NCBI GenBank assembly: GCA_008933825.1
Contig: WBUF01000009.1
Span: forward strand, 1 to 64,000
Length of the DNA stretch: 64,000 nt
Reading direction: 5' to 3'
From: Rhodocyclaceae bacterium
Lineage (GTDB): Bacteria; Pseudomonadota; Gammaproteobacteria; Burkholderiales; Rhodocyclaceae
Position numbers and translations under genes: made by a program. Numbering within the stretch: the stretch's first letter is position 1; every line of letters starts with the position of its first letter. The notes under the pieces are model-generated. The model saw only the letters and a program-made list of their open reading frames with translations. It made no database searches and was not told the origin of the DNA. Below, piece after piece: positions 50,656-62,768 of this stretch.

Positions 50656-51642
50656 TCATTGGCTTGCGCCGCTTCGGGCGGCCGAGCGGAGCGCCCATCC
50701 GCCCAGCGCCGCCAGGATTTCTTCCGCGCCGCGCGCCCGCAATTCGTCCGCAAGGGACTGGCCGAGGGCCTCGGCGTCGGCCGGATCGCCGCGCAGTTCC
50801 GCGCTGGCGATACGGCTGCCGTCCGGCGCGGCAACGAAGCCGCGCAGATGCAGACGCTCGCCTTCGATGACCGCGAAAGCGCCCAGCGGCACCTCGCAGC
50901 TGCCCGCCAGGGCCCGCGAAACGGCGCGCTCGGCGCGCACGCAGGCGGACGTGCCGGCGTCGGCCAGCGGCGCCATCCATGCGGCAACCTCGGGCCGCCC
51001 GGACAGGGCCTCGATGCCGAGCGCACCCTGCCCGGCGGCCGGCAGCGACAACTCGGCCGGCAGCACCGCGCGGATGCGCGAGGCGAGGCCGAGGCGGGTC
51101 AATCCGGCCGCCGCCAGGATGATGGCGTCGTACTGTCCCTCGTCGAGCTTGCGCAGGCGCGTGTCCAGGTTGCCGCGCAGGCTGCTGACGGCAAGGGCGG
51201 GAAAGCGCGCGCGCAACTGCGACTCGCGACGCAGGCTGGAGGTGCCCACCACACCGCCTGGCGGGATGTCCCCGAGGCTGGCATGCCTGTTCGAGACAAA
51301 AGCGTCGAGCGGACTCTCGCGCGCCGAGATCGCGACCAGCGCGAACCCGGGCTCCATCACCATCGGCACGTCCTTCATGGAATGAACCGCGATGTCGGCG
51401 CGTCTGTCCAACAGGGCGGTTTCCAGCTCCTTGACGAAGAGGCCCTTGCCGCCAACCTTGGCGAGCGGCCGATCGAGGATCTGGTCGCCACGCGTGGTCA
51501 TGCCGAGCAGTTCGACGCTGCAACGCGGATACAATGCGCACAGGCGCTCACGCACATGCTCGGCCTGCCAGAGGGCCAGGCGGGATTCGCGCGTGGCGAT
51601 GACGATGCGCTCGGGTTGGCTGTGGCTCGCTCGGGAATTCAC
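50656..51642 (-). CDS. hemC: Hydroxymethylbilane synthase (porphobilinogen deaminase)
   Basis: Joins four porphobilinogen units. The 328 residues appear to start at GTG 51642; [18 protein letters not shown] marks the N-terminus. [11 protein letters not shown] holds the conserved arginines, and [11 protein letters not shown] near residue 247 contains the Cys that carries the dipyrromethane cofactor. First gene of hemCDXY, divergent from a thioredoxin-like gene with about 18 bases between starts. Confidence 0.96.
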   Translation of the reverse strand: MNSRASHSQPERIVIATRESRLALWQAEHVRERLCALYPRCSVELLGMTTRGDQILDRPLAKVGGKGLFVKELETALLDRRADIAVHSMKDVPMVMEPGFALVAISARESPLDAFVSNRHASLGDIPPGGVVGTSSLRRESQLRARFPALAVSSLRGNLDTRLRKLDEGQYDAIILAAAGLTRLGLASRIRAVLPAELSLPAAGQGALGIEALSGRPEVAAWMAPLADAGTSACVRAERAVSRALAGSCEVPLGAFAVIEGERLHLRGFVAAPDGSRIASAELRGDPADAEALGQSLADELRARGAEEILAALGGWALRSAARSGASQ

Positions 51643-51660
51643 GGGATGATCGGGATGGGG

Positions 51661-52155
51661 ATGAATATGCTGCGCGGCCTGCGCTGGGTGGCGCTGATTT
51701 TAACATGCCTGCCCGCGGCCTCCGGCGCGGCGGAGGAAGGCATCGCCCAGGCGCGGGACCTGGCCGCCGACGGTCGCGACATGCGCAGCCGCGGCATCGT
51801 CATGCTGGTGCTCTACAGCCAGGCCGACTGCCCCTGGTGCGAGCGCGCCCGGCGCGAAGTCCTGCTGCCCCTGGCCCGCGACCCGGCCGCCCGGCGCCGC
51901 GTCGTCCTGCGCGAGATCGCGCTCGACGCGGGCACGCCGCTCAGCGACTTCGCCGGGCAGCCGACCAGTCACCGCCGCTTCGCCGCCGCCGAAGCGGCGC
52001 GCTTCGCGCCGACGCTGGTGGTGTACGGCCCCGACGGCCGCAAGCTCGCCGACCCGATCGTCGGCTTCCGCCTGGCCGATTTCTACGCCGAATACGTGAA
52101 CCGCGCCATCGAAGCGGGCCTGGCGCAGCTGAAGCCGCCGTCCCGCCGGGACTGA
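51661..52155 (+). CDS. Periplasmic thioredoxin-like protein
   Basis: A 164-residue protein starting [26 protein letters not shown], a signal peptide. The redox motif is [16 protein letters not shown], so a CPWC active site is present, and [14 protein letters not shown] with the cis-Pro-like region follows. Family resembles SoxW/DsbE-like 'thioredoxin fold' proteins; partners unknown. Four in-frame ATGs (51646, 51655, 51661, 51667) are possible; 51661 is chosen by GGGATGGGG spacing. Its TGA lies in a dispersed-element copy. Confidence 0.8.
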   Translation: MNMLRGLRWVALILTCLPAASGAAEEGIAQARDLAADGRDMRSRGIVMLVLYSQADCPWCERARREVLLPLARDPAARRRVVLREIALDAGTPLSDFAGQPTSHRRFAAAEAARFAPTLVVYGPDGRKLADPIVGFRLADFYAEYVNRAIEAGLAQLKPPSRRD

Positions 52156-52160
52156 CTTTC
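52145..52160 (+). repeat. Dispersed GACTGACTTT element, copy 8
   Basis: Reads GCCGGGACTGACTTTCTA (start through just beyond). The TGA of the thioredoxin-like gene is inside GACTGACTT. It lies between this gene and the convergent mscS-like gene. Confidence 0.65.
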
Positions 52161-53695
52161 TATTTCTCGCCCAGCCTGAAGAAGGCGCGCATCTTGCCGA
52201 GCAAGCTGGCGTGCTGGCGCGAGCGCTCGTGCTCGCGCGCCTCGGCGCCAAGCGCCTCCTGCGCTTGCGCGAGCTGCATGTTGCGCTCGGCGAGAATCGC
52301 CGCCATCTCCTCGGCGATGGCGGGCCGCGAACGGATGATGTCCTCGAAGCCGGCCTTGTCGAGGCGGTAGCATTCGATGTCGCTCCTCGCCGTCACGGTG
52401 GCACGGCGCGGCTCGCCGGTGAGCATGCCCATCTCGCCGAACACCCGCCCGGCCGGAAGCGTCGTCAGCAGTCGGCGACCGCCGTCCTGCTCCAGCCAAA
52501 CGTCGGCCTCGCCCCCGACCAGGATGTAGAGCCAGTGCGCCACCATGCCCTGCCGCGTGACGACGTCGCCGCGGGCGAACGGCGCATAGACGAGCCGGTC
52601 GGCGAGCGCCTTCAGCTCCTCCTCGCTGAAGGCGGCAAAGATGTCGACGCCGCGCAGCAATTTCAGGCGGCGCGCCAGTTCGCGCGCATGCACCGCCTCC
52701 CGGTAGGCCTCGTTCTCCTTGATCATGTGCACGGAATACTCCGGCTCGGCGATGCGGATGCCGGCCCGCTGCAGCGCCGCCAGCACGTGCACGCGCACGA
52801 CGGAATCGGTGGGGTCGTCGTGGCGGGGGTCGCTCATCCAGTAGCGCAGGGCGTAGCGGCCGTAGTTCTGGCCGAATTCCATCAGCACGCAGTTGGGCAG
52901 CGGGTCGCGCCGGACGTTGGGAATGTCCGCCGCGACCATCGCCTGCTCGACGGTCTGGATGACGCGCGCCGGCGGCACGGCATAGTCGACGTTGAACCAG
53001 ATCCAGCGCCGCCAGGGCCGGGTTGCCTGCTCCGGGCTCCAAATGACGGCGAACTTGCTCTTCATGAGCAGGCTGTTGGGCACCACGACGGTCTCGCCAT
53101 TGCGCGTCTCGATCGCCGTGTAGCGCCAGCGGATGTCGATGACGCGACCGACAATGTCGTCGACCCTGACCCAGTCGCCCACCTGGATCGAGCTGTCCAG
53201 CTGCAGGGCGAGGCCGCCGAGGATGTTGCCGAGCGTGTCCTGCATGGCGAAGGCCGCCACCGCGGTGATTACCGCCGAGGTGGCAACGATGCCGGAGAGA
53301 TCCACGCCGGCCAGGCGCATGCGCACCAGGGCGAAGCCGACATAGGCCAGGATGACGACGATGTCCTCGACGATGCGCGGTGGCGCGAGGCCGGCGGCAG
53401 GCAGCAGGACGCGGAACAGGCAGAGGCCGCCCAGGCGGATCAGCGCCATGCCCGAGACGACGACGAGCAGCTCGTGCAGGGCCGCCGCCCCCGCCGTCAG
53501 TCCGCTTGCATCGAGCATGCCGGCGGCGAACTGGCCGGCCAGGCACAGCACGAACACGACCAGCGTGTAGCCGACCGAGCCGCGGTCCGCCGGCCGCAGC
53601 GCCCATGGCAGCGCGGCAAGCAGCAGCGCGGCGGAGATCGCGTAGGGCGATTCCTCGCGCCAGAAATATGCCCAGGCCGGCCCCATCAGTTCCAT
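52160..53695 (-). CDS. MscS-type mechanosensitive channel with cyclic-nucleotide-binding domain
   Basis: The 511-residue protein has about four to five N-terminal membrane helices (to about 190), the MscS pore and beta domain (AAFAMQDTLGNILGGLALQLD, then VGDWVRVDDIVGRVIDIRWRY) and a C-terminal cNMP-binding domain (about 365-480: FARGDVVTRQGMVAHWLYILVGGEADV, then PAGRVFGEMGMLTGEPRRATVTA). The final stretch is a coiled region (AQAQEALGAEAREHERSRQ). The start overlaps the regulator's stop by one base (TGATG). Channel gating by a nucleotide is plausible, as in the bCNG/MscS-CNB families; the ligand is unknown. Confidence 0.9.
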   Translation of the reverse strand: MELMGPAWAYFWREESPYAISAALLLAALPWALRPADRGSVGYTLVVFVLCLAGQFAAGMLDASGLTAGAAALHELLVVVSGMALIRLGGLCLFRVLLPAAGLAPPRIVEDIVVILAYVGFALVRMRLAGVDLSGIVATSAVITAVAAFAMQDTLGNILGGLALQLDSSIQVGDWVRVDDIVGRVIDIRWRYTAIETRNGETVVVPNSLLMKSKFAVIWSPEQATRPWRRWIWFNVDYAVPPARVIQTVEQAMVAADIPNVRRDPLPNCVLMEFGQNYGRYALRYWMSDPRHDDPTDSVVRVHVLAALQRAGIRIAEPEYSVHMIKENEAYREAVHARELARRLKLLRGVDIFAAFSEEELKALADRLVYAPFARGDVVTRQGMVAHWLYILVGGEADVWLEQDGGRRLLTTLPAGRVFGEMGMLTGEPRRATVTARSDIECYRLDKAGFEDIIRSRPAIAEEMAAILAERNMQLAQAQEALGAEAREHERSRQHASLLGKMRAFFRLGEK

Positions 53696-54465
53696 CAGGC
53701 CTTCGTCTCGCCGGCAAAGGCGGCCTTCACCGCCGACCACTGCCGGCGCGACACCGGCAGCTTCTCGGCGAGGCCCGCCAGCAGCACCGTCCAGTGCGCC
53801 TCGCCGTCCTCGGCCGCGCTCCGCTCGAAGCCGGCGATTGCCTGGCGTGCCACCAGGCAGTTGCGATGCACCCGCACGAATCGCACGGCGAACTCCTGCT
53901 CGAGGTGGGTAAGCGACTCGTCGAGCAGATACTCGCGCGCGACGGTGCGTGCGGTGACGTACTTCAATTCCGCCTTGAGGTAGAGGATCTCGTAAACCGG
54001 CACCAGCAGGATGCGGCCGCGTTCGGAAACCGACAAGTGGCGGCGCGGCTCCGGCGCCAGCCGCGCCAGCGTCTCGCGCCCGGGATGCGGCGCGCGGCGC
54101 GCCCTTTCAAGTGCCGCCGCCAGGCGCTGCGCCCGCACCGGCTTGACCAGGTAATCCACCGCGTTCAGCTCGAAGGCCTGCACGGCGTACTGGTCGTAGG
54201 CGGTGGTGAACACCACCGCCGGCGGATGCTCCGCGCCGGCCAGATGGCGCGCCAGCTCGATGCCATCCATCTGCGGCATGCGGATGTCGACCAGCGCGAC
54301 ATCGGCACGCGCCTCGGCCAGCCTGGCGAGCGCTTCCACGCCGTTGGCCGCCTCGCCAACCGTCTCGTTGGGCAGCTCGGCGGCGATGTCGGCCAGCAGG
54401 GCCTTCATGCGGGCCCGCGCCGGCGCCTCGTCGTCCACGATGAATACCCGCAGCGTTTCGCTCAC
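53695..54465 (-). CDS. LytTR-family response regulator (AlgR/LytR type)
   Basis: A 256-residue regulator starting at GTG 54465. N-terminal receiver domain (about 5-120: VFIVDDEAPARARM, LVDIRMPQMDGIELA with the phospho-Asp, VFTTAYDQYAVQAFELNAVDYLVKP in outline), then a LytTR DNA-binding domain (about 150-250: LYLKAELKYVTART, FVRVHRNCLVAR). It overlaps the sensor gene (GTGA) and the channel gene, so the three are translationally coupled. AlgR in Pseudomonas is the closest well-known relative. Confidence 0.92.
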   Translation of the reverse strand: MSETLRVFIVDDEAPARARMKALLADIAAELPNETVGEAANGVEALARLAEARADVALVDIRMPQMDGIELARHLAGAEHPPAVVFTTAYDQYAVQAFELNAVDYLVKPVRAQRLAAALERARRAPHPGRETLARLAPEPRRHLSVSERGRILLVPVYEILYLKAELKYVTARTVAREYLLDESLTHLEQEFAVRFVRVHRNCLVARQAIAGFERSAAEDGEAHWTVLLAGLAEKLPVSRRQWSAVKAAFAGETKA

Positions 54466-55472
54466 GCGGCGTTTCCTTTCCGGTAAGGCAGGCGGATCAC
54501 GACGCGGAACAAACCGTCTTCCGTTCCGGTCTCCAGCCGCGCCTCGAGATCGTAGAACAGCATCAGCCGCTCGCGGATGTTGTCGAGCGCCATGCGGTTG
54601 CCGGCGTGCTGGTCGTTCTCGCCATGGTAGGGATTCGACAGCACGATGCGAACCGTCTCGCCCTCGCGCCTGGCCGCGACGGTCACCGTCGCCGGCTGCG
54701 TCGACGGCTCGATGCCATGATAAACCGCATTCTCCAGCAGCGGCTGCAGCATGAGGGGCGGCACCTGGGCATCCTGCGGGCAGTCCTCGACGTCCCAAGC
54801 CACCCGCAGACGGTCGCCCAGGCGCAGGCGCTCCAGTTCCAGATACTGGCGGCACAGCGCGAACTCGTCGGCCAGGGTCGCCAGCTCGCGGTTCTCGCGC
54901 ATCAGCACGCGAAACAGGTCGGACAGTTCCTCCAGCGCGGCTTCCGCCCGGCGCGGATCCGACCTGATGACGCCCAGCACCGCGTTCAGGCTGTTGAAGA
55001 GGAAGTGCGGCCGGATGCGCGCCGTCAGCGCCAGCAAGCGCGCCTCCGCCAGCGCCGGCGAGAAAGCCCGGCTGCGCAAATCGAAATAGAACAGCACCGC
55101 CGCCGCCGCGCCCGCCCCCCACAGCGCCGCGCGCGGCATGGCGGCAGGGAGCTGGCCGGGCGGGCTGAACAACGCGTAGAACAACGCCGCGAGGAGCGCG
55201 CTGACCGCCGTGACGAGCACCAGCACGGCGGCATGCGGCAGGCGGCCGAGCTGTCGGCCGGACGCATACAGCAGCACGACGGCCGCGATCAGCGGCGGCT
55301 CGACCAGCGCGGCGAGTTCGACGACCTCCCGCGGCAGGCGGGCAAGCTCGGCGTTGCGCGCCAGCGCCGCGCAGAGCGCCAGCAGGTTCACCGCCAGCAG
55401 GATGCGCAGCATGACGCCGAGGTTGCCGAAGTCCGGCAGGCGCGTCGCTGCGGAGTTTTGCCGTATACTCAT
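54462..55472 (-). CDS. LytS/AlgZ-type sensor histidine kinase
   Basis: A 336-residue membrane kinase, start at 55472 ([14 protein letters not shown]). Four predicted helices cover about 15-130 ([72 protein letters not shown]). The histidine-kinase-internal domain has [12 protein letters not shown] with the phospho-His, and [16 protein letters not shown] with the ATP-binding Asn. No separate periplasmic sensor is present, so sensing is likely through the membrane. argH is divergent, 29 bases away. Confidence 0.92.
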   Translation of the reverse strand: MSIRQNSAATRLPDFGNLGVMLRILLAVNLLALCAALARNAELARLPREVVELAALVEPPLIAAVVLLYASGRQLGRLPHAAVLVLVTAVSALLAALFYALFSPPGQLPAAMPRAALWGAGAAAAVLFYFDLRSRAFSPALAEARLLALTARIRPHFLFNSLNAVLGVIRSDPRRAEAALEELSDLFRVLMRENRELATLADEFALCRQYLELERLRLGDRLRVAWDVEDCPQDAQVPPLMLQPLLENAVYHGIEPSTQPATVTVAARREGETVRIVLSNPYHGENDQHAGNRMALDNIRERLMLFYDLEARLETGTEDGLFRVVIRLPYRKGNAA

Positions 55473-55501
55473 TCGCTGCATTCGGTGGCGTTCCGACGAT
55501 T

Positions 55502-56896
55502 ATGACAGATCACAGCAACGATTCCAGCGGCAAGGCCTGGTCCGGGCGCTTCAGCGAGCCGGTGGCCGAGCTGGTCAAGCGCTACACCGCCTCGGTGTCT
55601 TTCGACCGGCGCCTGGCCCTGCACGACATCCGCGGCTCGCTGGCCCACGCCCGCATGCTGGCAAAGCAGGGCATCATCGGCGCCGACGACCTCGCCGTCA
55701 TCGAACGCGGCATGGCGGCCGTGCGCGGCGAGATCGAAAGCGGCGCGTTCCCCTGGTCGCTCGATGACGAGGACGTGCACCTCAACATCGAGAAGCGCCT
55801 CACCGCGCTGGTCGGCGACGCCGGCAAGCGCCTGCACACCGGGCGCTCGCGCAACGACCAGGTGGCCACCGACATCCGTCTCTGGCTGCGCGAGGAGATC
55901 GACGGCCTCGATGGCCTGCTGCGCGCCTACCAGTCTGCCCTGCTCGACCTGGCCGAAACCCACGCCGCCACGCCGATGCCCGGCTTCACCCATCTGCAGG
56001 TGGCGCAGCCGGTCACCTTCGGCCACCACCTGATGGCCTATTTCGAGATGGCCGCGCGCGACCGCGAGCGCCTCGCCGATTGCCGCAAGCGGGTCAACCG
56101 CCTGCCGCTCGGCGCCGCCGCCCTGGCCGGCACCTCCTACCCGATCGACCGCGAGTTCGTCGCCCGCGAGCTGGGCTTCGACGGCGTCTGCGCCAATTCG
56201 CTGGACGCCGTCAGCGACCGCGACTTCGCCATCGAGTTCACCGCTGCGGCTGCGCTCGTCATGACCCACGTCTCGCGCTTCTCCGAGGAGCTGATCCTGT
56301 GGATGAGCCCGCGCGTCGGCTTCATCGACCTCGCCGACCGCTTCTGCACCGGCTCCTCGATCATGCCGCAGAAGAAGAACCCCGACGTGCCCGAGCTGGC
56401 GCGCGGCAAGAGCGGCCGCGTCTTCGGCCACCTGATGGGCCTGCTCGCCCTGATGAAGGGCCAGCCGCTCGCCTACAACAAGGACAACCAGGAGGACAAG
56501 GAGCCGCTCTTCGACACGGTCGACACCGTGCGCGACACCCTGGCCATCTTCGCCGACCTGGTCGGCGGCATCCGCGTCCGGCCGCAAGCCATGCGCGCGG
56601 CGCTGCGCCAGGGCTACGCCACCGCCACCGATCTGGCCGACTACCTGGTGAAAAAGGGCCTGCCGTTTCGCGACGCCCACGAGGCGGTGGCGCTGGCCGT
56701 GCGCGCCGCCGAGGAAAAGAGCTGCGACCTGCCGGAGCTCGGGCTCGATGCGCTGCGCCGCTTCTCGCCGCTGATCGGCGAGGACGCGCTGGCCGTGCTC
56801 AGCGTCGAGGGCTCGCTCGCCGCGCGCGCCCACGTCGGCGGCACCGCGCCGGAGCGCGTGCGCGCGGCCGTCGCGCAGGCAAGGCAGAACCTCTAG
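55502..56896 (+). CDS. argH: Argininosuccinate lyase
   Basis: Last step of arginine synthesis, releasing fumarate. The 464 residues show [32 protein letters not shown], and the superfamily signature [12 protein letters not shown] near residue 285. It lies on the opposite strand from the AlgZ-like kinase. A short hairpin follows, then two kinase genes. Confidence 0.97.
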   Translation: MTDHSNDSSGKAWSGRFSEPVAELVKRYTASVSFDRRLALHDIRGSLAHARMLAKQGIIGADDLAVIERGMAAVRGEIESGAFPWSLDDEDVHLNIEKRLTALVGDAGKRLHTGRSRNDQVATDIRLWLREEIDGLDGLLRAYQSALLDLAETHAATPMPGFTHLQVAQPVTFGHHLMAYFEMAARDRERLADCRKRVNRLPLGAAALAGTSYPIDREFVARELGFDGVCANSLDAVSDRDFAIEFTAAAALVMTHVSRFSEELILWMSPRVGFIDLADRFCTGSSIMPQKKNPDVPELARGKSGRVFGHLMGLLALMKGQPLAYNKDNQEDKEPLFDTVDTVRDTLAIFADLVGGIRVRPQAMRAALRQGYATATDLADYLVKKGLPFRDAHEAVALAVRAAEEKSCDLPELGLDALRRFSPLIGEDALAVLSVEGSLAARAHVGGTAPERVRAAVAQARQNL

Positions 56897-56909
56897 CCCG
56901 GGCATCTTC

Positions 56910-56928
56910 GCCGGCCTGCAGGGCCGGC
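56910..56928 (+). repeat. Short hairpin after argH
   Basis: Perfect 7-bp stem GCCGGCC/GGCCGGC with loop TGCAG in the 42-base gap between argH and the first kinase gene. No T-run. Confidence 0.5.
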
Positions 56929-56938
56929 CTACCCAACC

Positions 56939-58219
<1,281 letters not shown>

Positions 58220-58226
58220 CGGCGTC

Positions 58227-59515
<1,289 letters not shown>

Positions 59516-59516
<1 letters not shown>

Positions 59517-60397
59517 TGACGCTCTCCGAATCGCTCTCGGCGGAAATCGGCCGGGCCCGAGGTCGCCCATTTCGTGCAGCGGCCAGCCGTGAGGCGGGTG
59601 GCGGCTGCATTCATCGCGCGCTGGTGCTGGAGGGCGGCGGCGAACGCTGGTTCGTCAAGCTGAATTCGGCGCAGGCCCTGCCGATGTTCGAGGCGGAACA
59701 GGACGGCCTGGTGGCGCTGGCCGCAGCGAATGCCTTCCGCGTGCCGCAGCCGCTGTGCTGCGGCATCGTCGACGGGCAGTCCTGCCTGGTGCTTGAACAT
59801 CTCGACCTGCAGCCCGTCGCCGAGCGCGACGGCGCCATCGCCTGCGGCCGCGCCCTGGCCGCCCTGCACCGCACGACCGACACGCGCTACGGCTGGCGCC
59901 GCGACAACTTCATCGGCGCGACGCCGCAGGCCAACACGGAAAGCGGCAGTTGGGCGCGCTTCTTCGCCGACGCGCGCCTGCGGCCGCAACTCGAACGCGC
60001 CGCAGTCCATGGACAGGCGCTGCGGAAAAAGGGGGAAAGCCTGGCTTCGATGCTGCCGGCCTTCTTTCTCGACCACCGCCCGCAGTCCAGCCTGCTGCAC
60101 GGCGACCTCTGGCACGGCAATGCGGCGATGTGCGGGAACGCGCCGGCCGTCTTCGATCCGGCCGTGTACTGCGGCGACCGCGAGGCGGACCTGGCGATGA
60201 CGGAACTCTTCGGCGGCTTTCCCGAGGCCTTCTACGCCGCCTACCGCGAGGCGTGGCCGCTCTCGGAAGGCTACGAGTCGCGCAAGACGCTCTACAACCT
60301 CTACCACGTCCTCAACCACCTCAACCTGTTCGGCGCCGGCTACCTGCGCCAGGCCGAGCGGATGATCGACAAACTGCTGGCAGAACTGCGCGGATAA
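59516..60397 (+). CDS. Fructosamine kinase family protein
   Basis: Protein-deglycating or small-molecule kinase, APH-like fold. The 293 residues start at ATG 59516, overlapping the preceding stop (TGATG). Signatures are FVKLNSAQALPMFEAEQDGL, SSLLHGDLWHGNAAM near residue 192 and FDPAVYCGDREADLAMTELFGGF. Family members phosphorylate ketosamine or ribulosamine adducts; the bacterial substrate is not settled. Its TAA is within a dispersed-element copy. Confidence 0.9.
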
Positions 60398-60412
60398 AAG
60401 TCAGTCTGCGCG
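60396..60412 (-). repeat. Dispersed GACTGACTTTT element, copy 9
   Basis: On the minus strand CGCGCAGACTGACTTTTA. Its plus-strand TAA is the stop codon of the fructosamine-kinase-like gene. Between that gene and the convergent grxD. Confidence 0.65.
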
Positions 60413-60421
60413 GGACGGCGA

Positions 60422-60748
60422 CTACGCAGCGGAAGCGATGCCTTCCAGTTTCTTCTGCAGCTCGCCGGCCTGGTACATCTCGCTCATGATGTCCGAGCCG
60501 CCGATGAACTCGCCCTTGACATAGAGCTGCGGGATGGTCGGCCAGTTGGAGAAATCCTTGATGCCGGCGCGGATGCCGGGATGCTCCAGCACGTTCACCG
60601 AAAAGTACTGCTTCACGCCGCACAGCTTGAGGATCTGCGCCGCCTTGGCGGAAAAGCCGCACTGCGGGAAGGTCGGCGTGCCCTTCATGTAGAGCACGAC
60701 GGGATGGGTGGATACCTGCTCCCTGAGGAGCTGTTGGACGTCTTCCAT
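60422..60748 (-). CDS. grxD: Monothiol glutaredoxin (Grx4 type)
   Basis: Iron-sulfur cluster carrier. The start at 60748 (MEDVQQLLREQVSTHP) is set by AAAGGGAT; five more residues are open upstream. The 108 residues show MKGTPTFPQCGFSAKA with the monothiol CGFS site near residue 30, WPTIPQLYVKGEFIGGSDIM with the glutathione-binding TIPQ region. It is last in hemA-prfA-prmC-grxD. Confidence 0.96.
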   Translation of the reverse strand: MEDVQQLLREQVSTHPVVLYMKGTPTFPQCGFSAKAAQILKLCGVKQYFSVNVLEHPGIRAGIKDFSNWPTIPQLYVKGEFIGGSDIMSEMYQAGELQKKLEGIASAA

Positions 60749-60808
60749 GGGGATCCCTTTCAATAACCTACTGTTTTCGTCAAGTTTAACGTTTGCCTGC
60801 GCAAGCCG

Positions 60809-61612
60809 TCAAGGGAGGCGGCCTCCGGACACGCGCAGGATGCCGGCCAGATCGCGCCGCTGCTCGATGGCGGCAAAGCCGGCAGCGGCAAGCAGCGCCG
60901 CCACGGCCGACGCCTGGTCGTAGCCATGCTCGAACCAGAGTCGCCCGCACGGCACGAGATGGACCGGCGCGGCGGCGGCGATGCGGCGGATGTCGTCCAG
61001 ACCTTGCGGCCCCGCCGCAAGCGCGCCGCGCGGCTCGAAGCGCACGTCGCCCTGGGCCAGATGCGGGTCGGCCTCGGCCACATAGGGCGGATTGGCGAGG
61101 ATCAGGTCGAAGCGCTCCCCGGCGAGCGGCACGAACCAGTCGCCCTGCAGGAAACGCACGCTCACCTCATGGCGTGCGGCATTTCCGCGCGCCACGTCCA
61201 ATGCGGCTGCCGAGGCGTCGACCGCCGTCACCTCGGCCCCGGGCAGGGACTTCGCCACCGCGATGGCCAGGCAGCCGCTGCCGGTGCCCAGGTCCAGGAT
61301 GCGCGCGGCCTTCGCTTCCAGGGCGAGTTCGACCAGCAGCTCGGTCTCCTCGCGCGGAATCAGCACGTCGGGCGTGACGCGGAAATCGAGGCCGTGGAAC
61401 TCGCGATGGCCCATGAGGTAGGCGATCGGCTCGCCCGCGGTGCGGCGCGCCACCAGGGCGCGGAACGACGCCGTTTCGCCGGAACTGACTTTTCTTTCCG
61501 GATGCGTTTCGAGCGCCGCAAGCGAGAGCCCGAGCACGTGGCACAGCAGCAGGCGCGCCTCGCGCAGCGGGATCGAAGCACGGGCTTCTTCCAGCGCCCC
61601 GGCAATCCTCAC
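60809..61612 (-). CDS. prmC: Release-factor glutamine methyltransferase
   Basis: Methylates the GGQ glutamine of peptide chain release factors. Start at GTG 61612, overlapping the prfA stop (GTGA), gives 267 residues. SAM motif [16 protein letters not shown] and catalytic [15 protein letters not shown] are present; the N-terminal helical domain (about 1-75) includes the region of a dispersed-element copy (61478-61495), encoding RKVSS. Adjacent to its substrate gene prfA. Confidence 0.95.
   Translation of the reverse strand: MRIAGALEEARASIPLREARLLLCHVLGLSLAALETHPERKVSSGETASFRALVARRTAGEPIAYLMGHREFHGLDFRVTPDVLIPREETELLVELALEAKAARILDLGTGSGCLAIAVAKSLPGAEVTAVDASAAALDVARGNAARHEVSVRFLQGDWFVPLAGERFDLILANPPYVAEADPHLAQGDVRFEPRGALAAGPQGLDDIRRIAAAAPVHLVPCGRLWFEHGYDQASAVAALLAAAGFAAIEQRRDLAGILRVSGGRLP
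61478..61495 (+). repeat. Dispersed GACTGACTTTT element, copy 10
   Basis: Reads GCCGGAACTGACTTTTCT. AACTGACTTTT differs by one base from GACTGACTTTT. Inside prmC, antisense to it. Confidence 0.55.
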
Positions 61613-62694
61613 GCGTTTTCCTCGCTCAATGCCGCCAGCTGTTCGGCCTGATGCTCGGCGCAGAGCGCGCCGATCAGCTCGTCGAGGTCGCCGTCCATGA
61701 TGGCGTCGATCCGGTACAGCGTCAGATTGATGCGGTGGTCGGTGACGCGGCCCTGCGGGAAATTGTAGGTGCGGATGCGCTCCGAGCGGTCGCCGCTGCC
61801 GACCAGCGACTTCCTCGTCGAGGCGATCTGCGCCTGCTGCGCGCGCGTCTGCCGGTCCTTGATGCGCGCCGCCAGCACCGACAGCGCCTGCGCCTTGTTC
61901 TTGTGCTGCGAGCGGTCGTCCTGGCACTCGACGACGATGCCGGTGGGCAGGTGCGTCACGCGCACGGCCGAGTCGGTCTTGTTCACGTGCTGGCCGCCGG
62001 CGCCGCTGGCGCGGAAAGTGTCGATGCGAATCTCCGCCGGATTGATGACGACGTCGGCCACCTCGCCCGCCTCCGGCAGCACCGCCACGGTGCACGCCGA
62101 GGTGTGGATGCGCCCCTGCGCCTCGGTCTGCGGCACGCGCTGCACGCGGTGGCCGCCTGACTCGAACTTCAGCCTGGAGTAGGCGCCCCGGCCTTCGATG
62201 CGCAGGATCACCTCCCTGTAGCCGCCCAGGTCGGAGGGATTCTGCGAGACCACCTCCGCCTTCCAGCGGCTCCGCTCGGCATAGCGCGCGTACATGCGGA
62301 AGAGGTCGCCGGCGAAGAGGGCCGACTCCTCGCCGCCGGTGCCGGCGCGGATTTCCAGGAACAGGTTGCGCTCGTCGTCGGGATCCGTCGGCAGCAGCGC
62401 CCGCTGCAGCTCGTCTTCCAGGCGCGCCAATCTCTCGCTGCAGTCGCGCACCTCCTCCTCGGCGAGGTCCTTCATGTCCGGCTCGGCCAGCATGGACTGC
62501 GCCGACTGCAGGTCGGCTTCCGCCTTGCGGTAGCCGGCGTAGAGCGCGGCCACCGGCGCAATCTCGGCGTGCTCGCGCGTGAGCTTGCGGTAGGCATCCA
62601 TGTCGCGCGTCGCCGTCTCGCTGGCAAGCAGCGCATCGAGCTCGGCCAGGCGCCGGGCGAGGAATTCGAGCTTGTCGCGGATGCTAGTCTTCAT
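61609..62694 (-). CDS. prfA: Peptide chain release factor 1
   Basis: Ends translation at UAA and UAG. The 361-residue protein has the GGQ loop ([10 protein letters not shown] near 230) and [19 protein letters not shown] near 120. A PxT-type tripeptide region for stop codon reading should lie near 185; the stretch there is [16 protein letters not shown], matching RF1's PxT in QTE context only loosely. It lies between hemA and prmC, the conserved order. Confidence 0.96.
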   Translation of the reverse strand: MKTSIRDKLEFLARRLAELDALLASETATRDMDAYRKLTREHAEIAPVAALYAGYRKAEADLQSAQSMLAEPDMKDLAEEEVRDCSERLARLEDELQRALLPTDPDDERNLFLEIRAGTGGEESALFAGDLFRMYARYAERSRWKAEVVSQNPSDLGGYREVILRIEGRGAYSRLKFESGGHRVQRVPQTEAQGRIHTSACTVAVLPEAGEVADVVINPAEIRIDTFRASGAGGQHVNKTDSAVRVTHLPTGIVVECQDDRSQHKNKAQALSVLAARIKDRQTRAQQAQIASTRKSLVGSGDRSERIRTYNFPQGRVTDHRINLTLYRIDAIMDGDLDELIGALCAEHQAEQLAALSEENA

Positions 62695-62705
62695 GGGAAT
62701 GCGAG

Positions 62706-62753
62706 TCGGCCCTCAGGCCGGCATGACGGGCTGAAGCCCGACCTTCGGCCAGC
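62706..62753 (-). repeat. Hairpin cluster between hemA and prfA
   Basis: The 74-base gap holds CGGGCT-GA-AGCCCG (62727-62740) and neighbouring GGCC/GGCC arms. It may limit readthrough from hemA into prfA. Confidence 0.45.
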
Positions 62754-62768
62754 CTGAAACCCGGAACG

